DNA from: Anaspis maculata
Lineage: Eukaryota; Arthropoda; Insecta; Coleoptera; Scraptiidae
NCBI GenBank assembly: GCA_949128115.1
Contig: OX421962.1
Span: 97,142,935 to 97,206,934 of the forward strand
Direction: 5' to 3'
Length of the DNA: 64,000 bases
Both the position numbers and the translations under genes were made by a program. The notes under the pieces are model-generated. The model searched no databases, had not been told where the DNA came from, and saw nothing but the letters and a program-made list of their open reading frames with translations. How positions within the stretch are numbered: the first letter of the stretch is position 1; the number at the start of each line of letters is the position of its first letter. Positions 33,570 to 44,604 of the stretch are shown here, piece after piece.

Positions 33570-34310
33570 GCCATATTAGTAGAGGAAAAATGAGACTCTA
33601 TTGTGACTTTCGTGTGCACGGAAAGGTAAAAAGCTGGGGTGCATTTTTTATGGTGTAGTATGGCTTGGGGATGAAGAATCCACTTGTCGTCAAAAAATCG
33701 TCCAGTGTGGGGGCGGTATGGGGGCGGTTTTGTGAAAAAACAGTTTTTTAAAAAAATGTTCTACAGTTTGTCAGCTTTTGGCTGATATTAGCTTGGAACA
33801 AATCCGCCAACTGTAAGTTGTCGTAAATAATTTATGAATAAAAAGGTGATTATTTACTTTGCCATTAAAATACACGTAAAACTTGACTGCCTCATGCGCA
33901 AAGAACGTTGAATATCTCAGTAACGTGTTGAATGACATTTTTCATTCCACTCCCACTCGATTATCTCCGTAACCATTAGTTCAATAAAAAAAGTTCCTTC
34001 TGTAAACCATGTTACCTATTCCATTGCGATTCTTGCGGTTTTTTCAGATTTGATTTATCTTGAATAGTAACTGAGCTAGGGACGGAATTGTAATGTACTG
34101 CATGCAGCGGACAACTGCAGCGCTGAGGCCCTCGCGTACCCCTGCCATCCGCGCACCCCCGCGAAGGCCATGGTGTATTGAGGCGGGAAATCTGCAGACT
34201 TATTATTGTGGCTGATGATCGAAACATTGTAAAAGTGTAGTCGGTAAATTTGCAATATAAATAAATATATACCCCTTAAATTACGACGTACGTCTTCACA
34301 TATTATAATA

Positions 34311-34842
34311 GTCCAGTCAAAATAGGTTTTAACCGGAAATAAATTCGGAAGTTGACGAAATTTGGTGGATCGATGCAGAATTGAACGTGGAATAACATAC
34401 TGAAATTCCTAAAAAGCTTGTTTTTTTTTAGGACCAATAAAAAAGCGCCATCCTTGAAAATTTTCTTTTTTTCTGAATGGCTTGTGAACTATTATCTCTT
34501 CAGAACACAGCACCAGCACCAGCAAAGCAAATGTAGCCCGTTAAATTCCCAAGAGATCGTACAAAACTCATCACTTTTTGGTCAATAGCCTCTGTGATAT
34601 CGCGTCTACAAAAACGCAGTGAAAATTACTCAAAATATATTTCCGGATTTTATGTAAAAATATGCATGGTGTCAATTCAGGGGCTGTAACGTGGACAGCG
34701 AATGTGCGAATTTCAATGTGTTTTTTCTACATTCGGTATCACACTTTTGTTTAGAAGTCACCAACTTCAAAATGGTACTTTTTCTCGACCTTTGAAATCG
34801 ATACTTGATGTCCCGAAGAATCCGCAAAAATCGATTTTTTTC
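34311..34842 (+). repeat. Repeat R1 within the left arm of FB-8
   Basis: It starts AGTCCAGTCAAAATAGG and is broken off at about 34842. The mirror copy at 38020-38765 continues about 175 bp further. This shows that R1 is a unit of at least 740 bp that became part of the larger palindrome. Confidence 0.8.
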
Positions 34843-35014
34843 ATAAATAAAATGATCTGCACGCAGTCTTCCTTCAAATTGATTGTTTTTATTTCTGACC
34901 GGTTTCGCAGATCTCTGGCCCTTCTTCATCAAAGTGTGGAGTCTAAAATAAAATACATAAAACAAGTAGGTAGGTACATAAAAGGTGAACGATAACACAC
35001 CGAATCACCGACAT

Positions 35015-37312
35015 TTAGTCGTCGCGGTACAGGCCTAAAATCGTCCAAGTTCTGCACTTCTAACGATTTCGATTATTTTTGGCACAGATGATCATTGGAC
35101 CTATTCAAGCGTTTTGATCCGCAGCACCACCAAATTTGCCCCTCAGGAACGGAGGGGTGGGGGTATCTTCAGAATTTGAAGCTCCAGGTCTGGTATGGTC
35201 CAATGAAGACCCACAAAGGCAAGTGAGTAGTCATTTTCGAATGATTTTTATTCGCCGATATCGATTCTCACGTGAAAAATGAGTTACGCGATCATTTGAC
35301 AAAGATAATTGGTGATAATAAGAGATAAAGATGAAATCAAGTGGTCATCTACTGAACTCTGTAGGAACTTGTTTTTTTGTGATGAATACATGAAACTTGG
35401 TAGGGCTGTTCATTATTACTTACTTCCCAAATATGAAGGGAGCACCACGCGTTCCAACGCATGACGTCGCCACGCAATATCAAAAAACATAGTGGTCGTC
35501 ATTTCCCTCGTCATTTCCAAAATAGTCGATATATTATCATAATTTATTTGATTTCTTTCATCAAACCATATGCTTTCGAGATTCAATAACATATTTCTGT
35601 CGACTTGGGGAAACGGTGGGCTACCAGTGGAAAGTCAGGTGTCTGCTAGAGGGAACTGTGAGGTTTCTTTACCCCCAAATTTCCACGGTCAACATCCTCG
35701 GATAAAACTATTTTTAAGTTTGTCCATACGAATAATTATGTCATCTGGTCAACATTCTCCATGTTTCGTCCTTCTAAGGACTCCTCAGTATGGTATATAC
35801 AGATTTCGCAACCGCGCGAGATCATCCAGATTACCTAGTAAAGTAACCGATTTTGGAATACCGTTTTGTTTGAAATGGGTGAAAAAGGAGCAAATGCAAT
35901 TCCTGTGATTCTAGTGTTAGGGTATGAATAAAGTCAGCCGAATATGAATGAAGTAAATATGTCTGAAAAAAGCACCAATATGAGAATATTGAATTCCACT
36001 TAGCCCAAAAGATGGTTCGGTAATGTGGAATACCCCTATATCCGAATGTGGACAACTGCATTCTCTGCGAAAAAGAAAAAGGTGTTCCACATTTGGTCCG
36101 GTATTCCACAATAATAATGAAATCAATGAAGCCCGCTAGTCGAGTGGAATGCGTGAGCGCTCGGCAAGTGGAGCTTCCGGGTTCGATTCCCGGCACAGTG
36201 CTTTGTGCTATAGAAACAAAGTTTTTCAGCTTGTGATATTTGGGAATCAAATTCAGCAAACTCCTATGACATAAGAAATGCCGATAAGGATAAAAACCAA
36301 CAAATAAACAAACAATAATGGTTCAATCATTTGATATACGGTCTCATACAAAGCGATTTCTTTCTTTCAGTACGATGAAATCGATATCAACAGGCGATTG
36401 ATCGTTATAATAATTTATAGTTTAGTTTGTAAAGAGTTGTGTAACCGAGTATGTACCTAATATGGTACAACATCAAAGATCACTTTTTTCCAGTAATCAA
36501 AAGTACCTTTCTGAGATCCTTTCATTTGATCGCTAGATCTGTATAAACACATGAGGAGTCCCTAGAAGGACGAAACACGAGAAATGTTAACCAGATAACA
36601 TATTCGTATGGACAGACTTCAAAATAGTTAGTTTTATCCTCGGTTTTATCCGAAGATGTTGACCGCGGAAATTTGGGGGTGAAGAAACCTCACAGTTCCC
36701 CTAACAGGCACCTGGTTTACCACTGGTAGCCCACCGTTCCCTCAAATCGACAAAAATATGTTATTGAATCTTGAAAGCATATGGCTTGATGGAAGAAATC
36801 GAAGAAATTATAATATTTCTATCGACTGTTCTGGAAATGGTGACCACTGTTTTTTTATATTGCGTCGCGACGTCATCCGTCGGAACGCGTGGTGCTCCCT
36901 CCATATTTGGGAAGTAAGTAATAATGAACAGTCACACCAAGTTTCATGTATTTATCACAAAAAAACAAGTTTCCACAGAGCTCAATAGATGACCACTTGA
37001 TTTCATCTTTATCTCTTATTATTACCAATTATCTTTGTCAAATGACTGCGCAACTCATTTTTCACGTCAGAATCGACATCAGCGGATGAAAATCATTCGA
37101 AAATGACTACTCACTTGCCTTTGTGGGTCTTCATTGGACCATACTAGATCTGGAGCTTCAAATTCTGAAGATACCCCCATCCCTCCGTTCCTGAGGGGCA
37201 AATTTGGTGGTGCTGCGGGTCAAAACGCTTGAATAGGTCCAATGATCATCTGTGCCAAAAATAATCAAAATCGTTAGAAGTGCAGAATAATTTGGTGTAC
37301 CGCTACGACTAA
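35015..37312. mobile_element. Fold-back element FB-9, ends TTAGTCG
   Basis: The left arm 35015-35806 pairs with the right arm 36535-37312. Identity is about 95% near the outer ends by eye and lower inward. Outer ends are TTAGTCGTCGCGGTAC (left) and GTACCGCTACGACTAA (right). A third partial copy ends at the same base at 43177, which confirms the boundary. The 730-bp loop carries SINE-C. Overlapping frames such as 35570-35908 and 37158-37754 are read through arms and are not genes. Confidence 0.88.
36131..36316 (+). mobile_element. SINE-C, tRNA-derived
   Basis: The head starts GCCCGCTAGTCGAGTGG, an A-box match. CCGGGTTCGATTCCCGG gives a perfect T-arm-like hairpin with the B box. A body of about 110 bp follows and ends in an AAATAAACAAACAAT tail. 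The acceptor stem does not close properly, so it is a SINE rather than a tRNA gene. It lies in the loop of FB-9. A target duplication is only hinted at (AATGA/AATGG). Confidence 0.8.
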
Positions 37313-37356
37313 TTGTATAAATGGTGAAGATAAAGTTTGTGTGAATGATAAGTGAA

Positions 37357-37984
37357 TTGTTTTTAAATTCTTCAGATGTCAGTATAACATTTGTGATTTT
37401 GTCGTGGAAGAACGAAAAAAAGAACTTGATGGAAATGTATGAAATAATAATAGAGCTAATAAAAATGGTACAAGGTGGGTGATGAATTAATGAAAGGATG
37501 GTTGAATGGAAAGAAAGAAGCTTATTTAAATCAAAGGCGTTGTAAAAATGTTTAAAAAAGAAATCTATACAATCTTTTAGGCAATTTCGGGCAGAATTAT
37601 TAGTTGCTTTACAAATTTCAAGAACCTCTATACTATCTAAAAGCCGTCCTTTTTTACAAACATGTAAAATTTCAAAATTAGTTCCAAGGACGAAGTTATG
37701 ATTTTCTGAGATGATTTTGATGATTAGATGATTATGATTAATAATTCTTTCCAAAATTGCCTAAATGATTGTATAGATTTCCCTTTTAAACATTTTTACA
37801 ACGCCTTTGATTCAAATAACCTTTTCTCTATCTAGTCAACCATCCTGCTTTCATTATTTATCACCCACCTTGTACCATTATTATTAGCTCTATTATTCCA
37901 TACATTTCCATCAAGCTCTTTTGTCCGTTCTTCCACGACAACATCACAAATGTTATATTGACATCTGAAGAATTTAAAAACAAT
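37357..37984. mobile_element. Fold-back element FB-10, about 630 bp
   Basis: ATTGTTTTTAAATTCTTCAG and following bases on the left pair with the right end, which closes GAAGAATTTAAAAACAAT. Further pairs are GGTACAAGGTGGGTGAT with ATCACCCACCTTGTACC and CAAAGGCGTTGTAAAAATGT with its mirror near 37788. The arms are about 240 bp. The 198-codon minus frame crossing its left arm is not convincing as a gene. Confidence 0.85.
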
Positions 37985-38019
37985 CATCAAATGCAAGTAC
38001 AATATTCAGCAGTTAGTGT

Positions 38020-38765
38020 CCGGACTACCTTTTTTTCTGAATAGGTCGTTTTAGTCTTTCAACCCATACAACTCAGAAACCATCACTATAGGATAAATAT
38101 TCCGAAACATGTTATTTTTTCTGTATTCAATTCTTCATATTTTCCCTGGATGGTTTCGCTCTACCTAAGTGAAAAATGAGGCAAATAGTATGGTATGAAA
38201 AAAATCGATTTTTGGGGATTCTTCGAGACAGCAAGAATCGATTTCACAGGTCGAGGAAAAGTACCATTTTGAAGTTGGCGACTTCTTGACTTCTAGACAA
38301 AAGTGTGATACCGAATGTTGAATTAGCTTTTCCCGCATGTAAAACACATTGAAATTCGCACATTCGCTGTCCAGGTTACAGCCCCTGAATTGACACCATG
38401 CATATTTTTACATAAAATCCGGAAATATATTTTGAGAACATTTCACTGCGTTTTTGTAGACGCGATATCACAGAGGCTATTGACCAAAAAGTGATGAGTT
38501 TTGTACGATCTCTTGGGAATTTAACGGGCTACATTTGCTTTGCTGGTGCTGGTGCTGTGTTCTGAAGAGATAATAGTTCACAAGCCATTCAGAAAAAAAA
38601 GGAAATTTTCAAGGATGGCCCTTTTTTATTGGTCCTAAAAAAAAACAAGCTTTTTGGGAATTTCAGTATGTTATTCCACGTTCAATTCTGCATCGATCCA
38701 CCAAATTTCGTCAACTTCCGAATTTATTTCCGGTTAAAACCTATTTTGACTGGACTATTATAATA
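38020..38765 (-). repeat. Repeat R1 in the right arm of FB-8
   Basis: This is the longest copy in the window of the repeat also found at 32151-32930 and 34311-34842. The inner end is near TGTCCGGACTACC (38020) and the outer end is at ACTGGACTATT. Confidence 0.8.
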
Positions 38766-40519
38766 TGTGAAGACGTACGTCGTAATTCAAGGGGTATATA
38801 TTTATTTATATTGCAAATTTACCGACTACACTTTTACAATGTTTCGATCATCAGCCACAATAATAAGTTTGCAGATTTCCCGCCTCAATACACCATGGCC
38901 TTCGCGGGGGTGTGCGGATGGCAGGGGTACGCGAGGGCCTCAGCGCTGCAGTTGTCCGCTGCATGCAGTACATTACAATTCCGTCCCTAGCTCAGTTACT
39001 ATTCAAGATAAATCAAATCTGAAAAAACCGCAAGAATCGCAATGGAATAGGTAACATGGTTTACAGAGGGAACTTTTTTGATTGAACTAGTGGTTACGGA
39101 GATAATCGAGTGGGAGTGGAATGAAAAATGTCATTCAACACGTTACTGAGATATTCAACGTTCTTTGCGCACGAGGCAGTCAAGTTTTACGTGTATTCTA
39201 ATGGCAAAGTAAATGATCACCTTTTTATTCATAAATTATTTACGACAACTTACAGTTGACGGATTTGTTCCAAGCTAATATCAGCCAAAAGCTGACAAAC
39301 AGTAGAACATTTTTTTAAAAAACTGTTTTTTCACAAAACCGCCCCCATACCGCCCCCACACTGGACGATTTTTTGACGACAAGTGGATTCTTCATCCCCA
39401 AGCCATACTACACCATAAAAAATGCACCCCAGCTTTTTACCTTTCCGTGCACACGAACTTCTCAAATAAGCACATTTTGCTTCATATTTTCCTCTACTAT
39501 ATTGGCGTTGACGTTAAGTGAACATATATCGGTAAGTTGGTGGACTTTCTTCGACTACTGCTTCGCTGATCTAGTGGAACTGTTCGGTTTTCGATTGAGG
39601 GCTATTCCGGTCACTGTGTCATAAAGGGGACCTTTCGGGGGACCTCAATCCCCTCGAGTTTCGGTAATTCCAAAAGTAGGAGTGGACTACAAACAGTGGT
39701 GAAGCCGCACATTTCAGTAACGATTCCACCACCATTCTCTTCCTTATGCAATTTTGAGGCGATGTAAGTACGGAAGAATGTGATTCACTTTACGTTAACT
39801 ATTCCATTTTTGCACAATGAACATCGCCCAGTTTCCTTACTCGTCGCCACTTCATTCTCGCTGTTGTTGAGCTGTATTGTTAGTTGCCTATCAACTACGT
39901 ATTTTTCGCGAATTTCTTCTTATTTTTTGTGTTTCATTCCTCCTGTCCTGCAATGAGCAATGTCACACGTAGCTGTCGGCTAGTTGTCAAACGTTGACAG
40001 TTGTGAATTAAACGTCAATTGTCAAAAAAAGAACAGCGAGAATTGAGTGGTGGGTCAGTATAACGACGAGTAAGGACGTAACTAACGTAATTAAATCGCA
40101 TTCTTTCGTATCTACATCGACTCAAAATCAGTGACGGATAAGAAAGCAGTGGCGTCCTAGGCTGATTTCATTCGCCCCCCCCCCCCCCCATTCTTCAGGG
40201 GAGGGGGGATTTTTCAGATGAATGAAAAAATGTATAGGCTGTTTAAAAACAGGAAAAACTAATACAATCATAGAGTAGCACACTGGAAGTAAGTACCTAT
40301 GTAATAAGTGTTAACACTAGTGACCGCTAGTGACTGACTAGACCCTCTTTCAGCCTGTGGGCAGGTGATTTTCATTTCTATATATTGGTACAGGTCTGTC
40401 TTCTTGAAAAAAGTCATTTAATGTTATTTCAAAGATGGTGAGTGACATCCATTCGCTTCGTCGCTTGAGCTATAAACAAGAATACAACCTTTTTTCCCGG
40501 TGTCTTACGCCGGCGCCGT

Positions 40520-41173
40520 GGGGCAAACAGGGGCGGACTAGGGTTCTAAAAGTTAGGCCGCTGGTGTGATTTGGGGGCCCCCCTGTGACGTGGAAAGGGG
40601 TCACAGGCTGAAACTTTTTTTTTTCAATTGAAATTATTATTCATTATTGGTGAAAGTATTTGTAACTACCTGGTTAACCTACCTACCTGGTGACCTGATA
40701 AAAAAACATTCAAACATCTTCTAGGAACTCAGCAGCTTAAAAGCGCAACTACCTGCTACTGTAATCATATTCATTGGGTAGTATTAATAAAAAAATAAGC
40801 ATAAGCATTTGCTTCGATTTCACAGGCGTTGCTAGGGAAAGTCTGCTTAGCAACTCCTCAAAAATCTAAGCAAATACTTATGCTTATTTTTTATTAATAC
40901 TACCCATTGTCACAAACTCTAAATTTTTACTGCTGAACTACATCTATCTGTTGCGCTATAATAATATCACTGCCCTTCATTAAAGAAAAAATACCAGGAA
41001 GGGGGCCTCGGGACCCATTTTGTTTTCGTGTAATTTTTTTGTATTTTTCAAGCCCAATTACTTTTAGATCTGCGGGGGCCCTTAATCAACCGAAATTTTG
41101 GGGGGCTCTTCGCCAAAAATCTAGGCCGGGATCGCGGCCTAGCGGCCTTGGCCAGTCCGGCCCTGGGGACAAA
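40520..41173. mobile_element. hAT-D MITE nested in hAT-C
   Basis: The element 40528-41165 (638 bp) is flanked by GGGGCAAA and GGGACAAA, an 8-bp duplication with one change. The ends are CAGGGGCGGACTAGGG and CAGGGCCGGACTGGCC. The similarity of its ends to hAT-A (CAGTGGCGGACTAAGGG) suggests related transposases. Non-coding. Confidence 0.88.
40773..40908. mobile_element. 130-bp hairpin MITE nested in hAT-D
   Basis: The element 40776-40905 has the ends GGGTAGTATTAATAA and its reverse complement. The arms continue with AATAAGCATAAG. ATT lies on both sides (40773-40775, 40906-40908), a probable 3-bp duplication. It is the innermost of four nested elements. Confidence 0.85.
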
Positions 41174-41592
41174 GATCTTCCATCTTTTCAACGGTTCATT
41201 TAAGAGTACAGTTACCAGTTTTTTATGAGCAAAAGTGCGTAGGTAGTCACCCTATAATGAGATTTAATTATTTCATTCATAATTCATTAATTGCCAGCAT
41301 TTCGATCCATCTTTTCCATAGCATTTCTTCACTTGGGAGTGAATGCCGGAAAGTATTTTTCCAACTTCACTAGCTGGCCTAAAATATGGAACATGAAACT
41401 ACAACATTTTTCGTGAATTCATACTTTTTTTTCCAATTTCGCGTCGGTTGGCGCCCCCTTTTATCGAGACGCCCTAGGCTGCAGCCTACTTAGCCTATTG
41501 GTTGATCCGTCACTGCTCAAAATTGCATAAAGAAGATAATGGTGATAGAATCGTTATGCGGCTTAGGGTCCCCTTCATGACACGCTTACCGG

Positions 41593-41873
41593 TTTTTCAA
41601 AAGAAATTTTCCGGTAGTTCCATAAAGTTTCGAGAAAAAAATTATGAAAGTTAAGAAACTACGCAGTGTATTTTTAGCGTCGGGCGGATATGCAACCCAT
41701 CGAACGAAGTGGAAATGATACTAAACGAAAGATAAAACACACCAACGGGACCGGGAAGCAAAATAGGGGTGTTGAACGGGAAGAAGTTGAAAATAACACG
41801 TCATAAAACAAAAACAGGGCGAAATATCGCAAGAAATCGTAAGAAAACCACTGATGGTAATACGCTACCAAAT
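41593..41873. other. Short unassigned spacer
   Basis: Nothing recognisable. Frames are short. Confidence 0.4.
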
Positions 41874-43177
41874 CAAAGAAATTATAATATTCCTATCGAC
41901 TGTTCTGGAAATGGCGACCACTGTTTTTTGATATTGCGTCGCAACGTCATCCGTCGGAACGCGTGGTGTTCCCTCCATATTTGGGAAGTAAGTAATAATG
42001 AATAGTCACACCAAGTTTCATGTATTTATCACAACAAATAAGTTCCTACAGAGCTCAATATGCGATATTCAGCGGCACGAGTTGCGCTGTAGGTTCGCAA
42101 AGCTAGGGGATGGAACTCATGCGTCTGCGCGAGCTAGGAAAAGTCAAAACCTGCAGATTTTCAGCCATCGATTTAACAAAGAAAAATAGATGACAAGAAA
42201 CTCTTGACTTTCATGCTAGATTATGTGGAATGATGTTGTCCATGTGCATTGCTGTCGAAAAAATGAATTCCGCGCGTACTGTTCCGAAAAGAACGAAAAA
42301 GCCGTTTTCAGTGTATAACTGGTTGCCTAGAAGGTGATGTTTTTTGGGAACACACATGAAATGGAACTGTGATGTTCTTTTCGTACGGCTTTTGCAGCCA
42401 GGCACTCAACAAACTGCCTGTCATTTTTGAAAAAAAAAAACAGAAAACACAAAACCTCTGATATATTATACATATAACCCGATAAAATTTTAGTTCGCAT
42501 TTGTTTACATGCAGTTTCATGCCACTGACAGACAGGACGGCAACCGTAAGGCAGAGAAGAATACCAGAAGTAGGGCGGTATTTTCAAAAGCACACCAACT
42601 GATAAACACGTTACCATATTTTCGCTCATTGTGTATCTAGAACTGATCCATCATTGCTGGTCTTGAACACAATGAAAGATCAAGAAACACTCTTTTTTCC
42701 ATACCTTATTTGAAAGTTTCATCTCCAGTCGTTTCAATAATAGAATATGTTGATATTACGCTTTTTACATGTGTTAGCATACGGCACTATTCTCAAATCC
42801 CCTAGCATGGTTGCGCCAGCGCAGAAATGCGAGAGAAATGGCATTGAATTTTGCCTATAGGATGACCACTTGATTTCATCTTTATCTCTTATTATTACCA
42901 ATTATCTTTGTCAAATGATTGCGCAACTCATTTTTTACGTCAGAATCGACATCAGCGGATGAAAATCATTCGAAAGTGACTGCTCACTTGCCTTTGTGGG
43001 TCTTCATTGGACCATACTAGACCTGGAGCTTCAAATTCTGAAGATTCCTCCGTTCCTGAGGGGCAAATTTGGTGGTGCTGCGGGTCAAAACGCTTGAATA
43101 GGTCCAATGATCATCTGTGCCGAAAATAAACGAAATCGTTAGAAGTGCAGAATAATTTGGTGTACCGCTACGACTAA
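41874..43177 (+). mobile_element. FB-9 family, partial copy, interrupted
   Basis: 41874-42063 and 42860-43177 match the right arm of FB-9 (36795-37312) in the same orientation, ending at the same TACGACTAA. Between them lies an insertion of about 800 bp. The left portion of the element is missing, so this is a one-arm remnant. Confidence 0.85.
42064..42860. mobile_element. Unidentified insertion of about 800 bp
   Basis: It is defined by comparison with FB-9, where CTCAATAGATGACC is continuous. Here ATA flanks both sides, a possible 3-bp duplication. The ends are weakly inverted: GCTAGGGGAT near 42110 pairs with ATCCCCTAGC near 42798, and TGCGCTG near 42085 pairs with CAGCGCA. It has no coding capacity. 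A poly-A tract lies near 42430. Confidence 0.65.
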
Positions 43178-43513
43178 AAGCTCAATTCAACCAAGAGCAG
43201 CTCTTCAAAGTTTGATTTCTTGATTGGTTTACAACGAATAATTCATGAACAGGTTGAGGTATCCTGCTAAACTTCACCAAAGACTTGATTTTAATGATAA
43301 CAGACTCATTAGTCGAATTTCACTGAAATCCAAAGCTGGTCTGGTCTGAAGGGTCGTAATCAAAGTCGAATTTGGAAAAAAAAACTCTGTAGCATAGGAA
43401 GTCATAAAATCAACCAAAAAATCTAATAACTCTATTCTGTAAACTATGCGAACTATTTCTGTGAGACCTTGTATCTACACCGCCCCGCGCTGTCCTGCGA
43501 CAAATTGAATTTC
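43178..43513. other. Unassigned sequence
   Basis: No gene or repeat ends were found. Confidence 0.4.
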
Positions 43514-44604
43514 TACCGGGTGATCATTTGAAAACTATCCACCTGCAATAACTCCCGATTCCTAGTGAAAAGGTCTTCGAGCAAAAACAGGTTGATTTTT
43601 ATATCGAGGGGGACATCTGAAACATATATTAGCGATTTTCTATCTTCAGCCCCCTCGCCCCCACCTACCCCAACTTTGAAATTTCAAATAACACTACCTA
43701 TTTTGCGATACATCAAATTCAACAGAATCAAATTCTCTTTCTGAAAAAATATTTCTGAAATTTTTAGCCCCACCCCTTTCCCCTCCTAAATTCTGTGGGA
43801 TTCTGAGTGTCCAATTAAATATTTTTGACCTCTCAATTCTTTTCAATGCAGTCAACGTCATCCTGCACAACATCGGAAGAGAAAATTTTTTATGGAAAAA
43901 GTGCCACTCAAATTCACCCCTTCGCTCCCCCCTCCTCACCTTAAAAATCAAAAATGACAATACCCTCTTTGTGATACATCAAATTGAAGAGAATTGGATT
44001 CTCTCCCTGAACACAATTTTTTAGAAATTTTTAAGACCCCCGTTTTCTTACTAAAATACTCCAAATGTCCAGTTAAATGGGGGAGGGGTTGAAAATTTAG
44101 AAAAAAATGTTTTTAGAAGGAGAATTAAATTTCTTTTAATTTGATATATCACAAAGTGGGTGGTATTTTGTTAAATTTCAAAGTTGAGGTGGGGGAGAGC
44201 AATGGGGTCAATTTGAGTGGCACTTTTTCCACCGAAATTTTTCTTTTTCAAAGCTATCCAGGATGATGCTGACTCAACTGAAGAGAATTGAGGGGTTCAG
44301 AATATTGAAAGGGACACTCAGAGAATTTTTAGGAAGAAGGGGGGTAGAGTTAAAAATCTTCAAAATATCTTTTTCAAAAAGAGAATTCAATTTTCTTCAA
44401 TTTGATGTATCGCAAGGTAGGTAGTGTCATTTGAAATTTTATTTTTGGGATAGGTGGGGGCGAGGGGGCTGAAGATAGAAATTTGCCAATGTATGTTTTA
44501 GATGTCCCCCTCGATATAAAAATCGACCTGTTTTTGCTCGAAGAAATATTGACTAGAAATCGGGAGTTATTGCAGGTGGATAGTTTTCAAATGATCACCC
44601 GGTA
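43514..44604. mobile_element. Fold-back element FB-12, ends CCGGGTGATC, TA-flanked
   Basis: The element 43516-44602 (1087 bp) is flanked by TA. The ends are CCGGGTGATCATTTGAAAAC, inverted. The arms stay paired through CCCCCTCGATATAAAAATC and the purine-rich GGTGGGGG block. Internal segments such as CACTCAAATT and TCAATTCTTTTCA recur, so each arm is itself built of shorter repeats. The 107-codon frame at 44483-44806 overlaps the arm and is not a gene. Confidence 0.88.

Larger units (their letters stand above)
33570..39505. mobile_element. Composite palindrome FB-8, 5.9 kb, outer arms 1.27 kb
   Basis: The left arm, about 33570-34842, pairs with the right arm, about 38195-39505. From 33650 to 34670 the arms differ at only about 2% of positions by eye. 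The next 170 bp toward the centre is nearer 90% and has indels. The arm ends carry CATATTAGTAGAGG on the left and its near mirror CCTCTACTATATTGG on the right. A 71-codon frame is read identically in both arms (34012-34227 minus; 38839-39054 plus), which follows from arm identity. Two other fold-backs (35015-37312 and 37357-37984) lie between the arms. No transposase is visible. Confidence 0.88.
40121..41523. mobile_element. hAT-C, non-autonomous, 8-bp duplication
   Basis: The element 40129-41515 (1387 bp) is flanked by the exact duplication CTCAAAAT (40121-40128, 41516-41523). The ends are CAGTGACGGAT in inverted orientation. A poly-C run lies near 40176. It has no transposase, and another hAT MITE is inserted within it. 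Confidence 0.92.
39607..41592. mobile_element. Fold-back element FB-11 hosting a nested hAT series
   Basis: The left arm starts CCGGTCACTGTGTCATAAAG and pairs with the right end, which closes CATGACACGCTTACCGG. The inner parts pair too: TACGGAAGAATGTGATT near 39767 with AATCGCATTCTTTCGTA near 40095, and CATTCTCGCTG with CAGCGAGAATTG. The right arm is split by hAT-C at 40129. Removing hAT-C and one duplication leaves a palindrome of about 590 bp. Confidence 0.82.

Noticed and set aside
34012..34227. 71-codon frame found identically in two places (also 38839-39054)
   Set aside because: The two lie in mirror arms of the same 98% identical palindrome, so identity is not evidence of selection on protein.
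36131..36203. tRNA gene
   Set aside because: A and B boxes are present but the acceptor stem does not close and a SINE body and tail follow.
37158..37754. 198-codon minus-strand open frame, the second longest in the window
   Set aside because: It crosses the FB-9 right end and the left arm of FB-10. It has no domain, and its composition is that of AT-rich repeat DNA.
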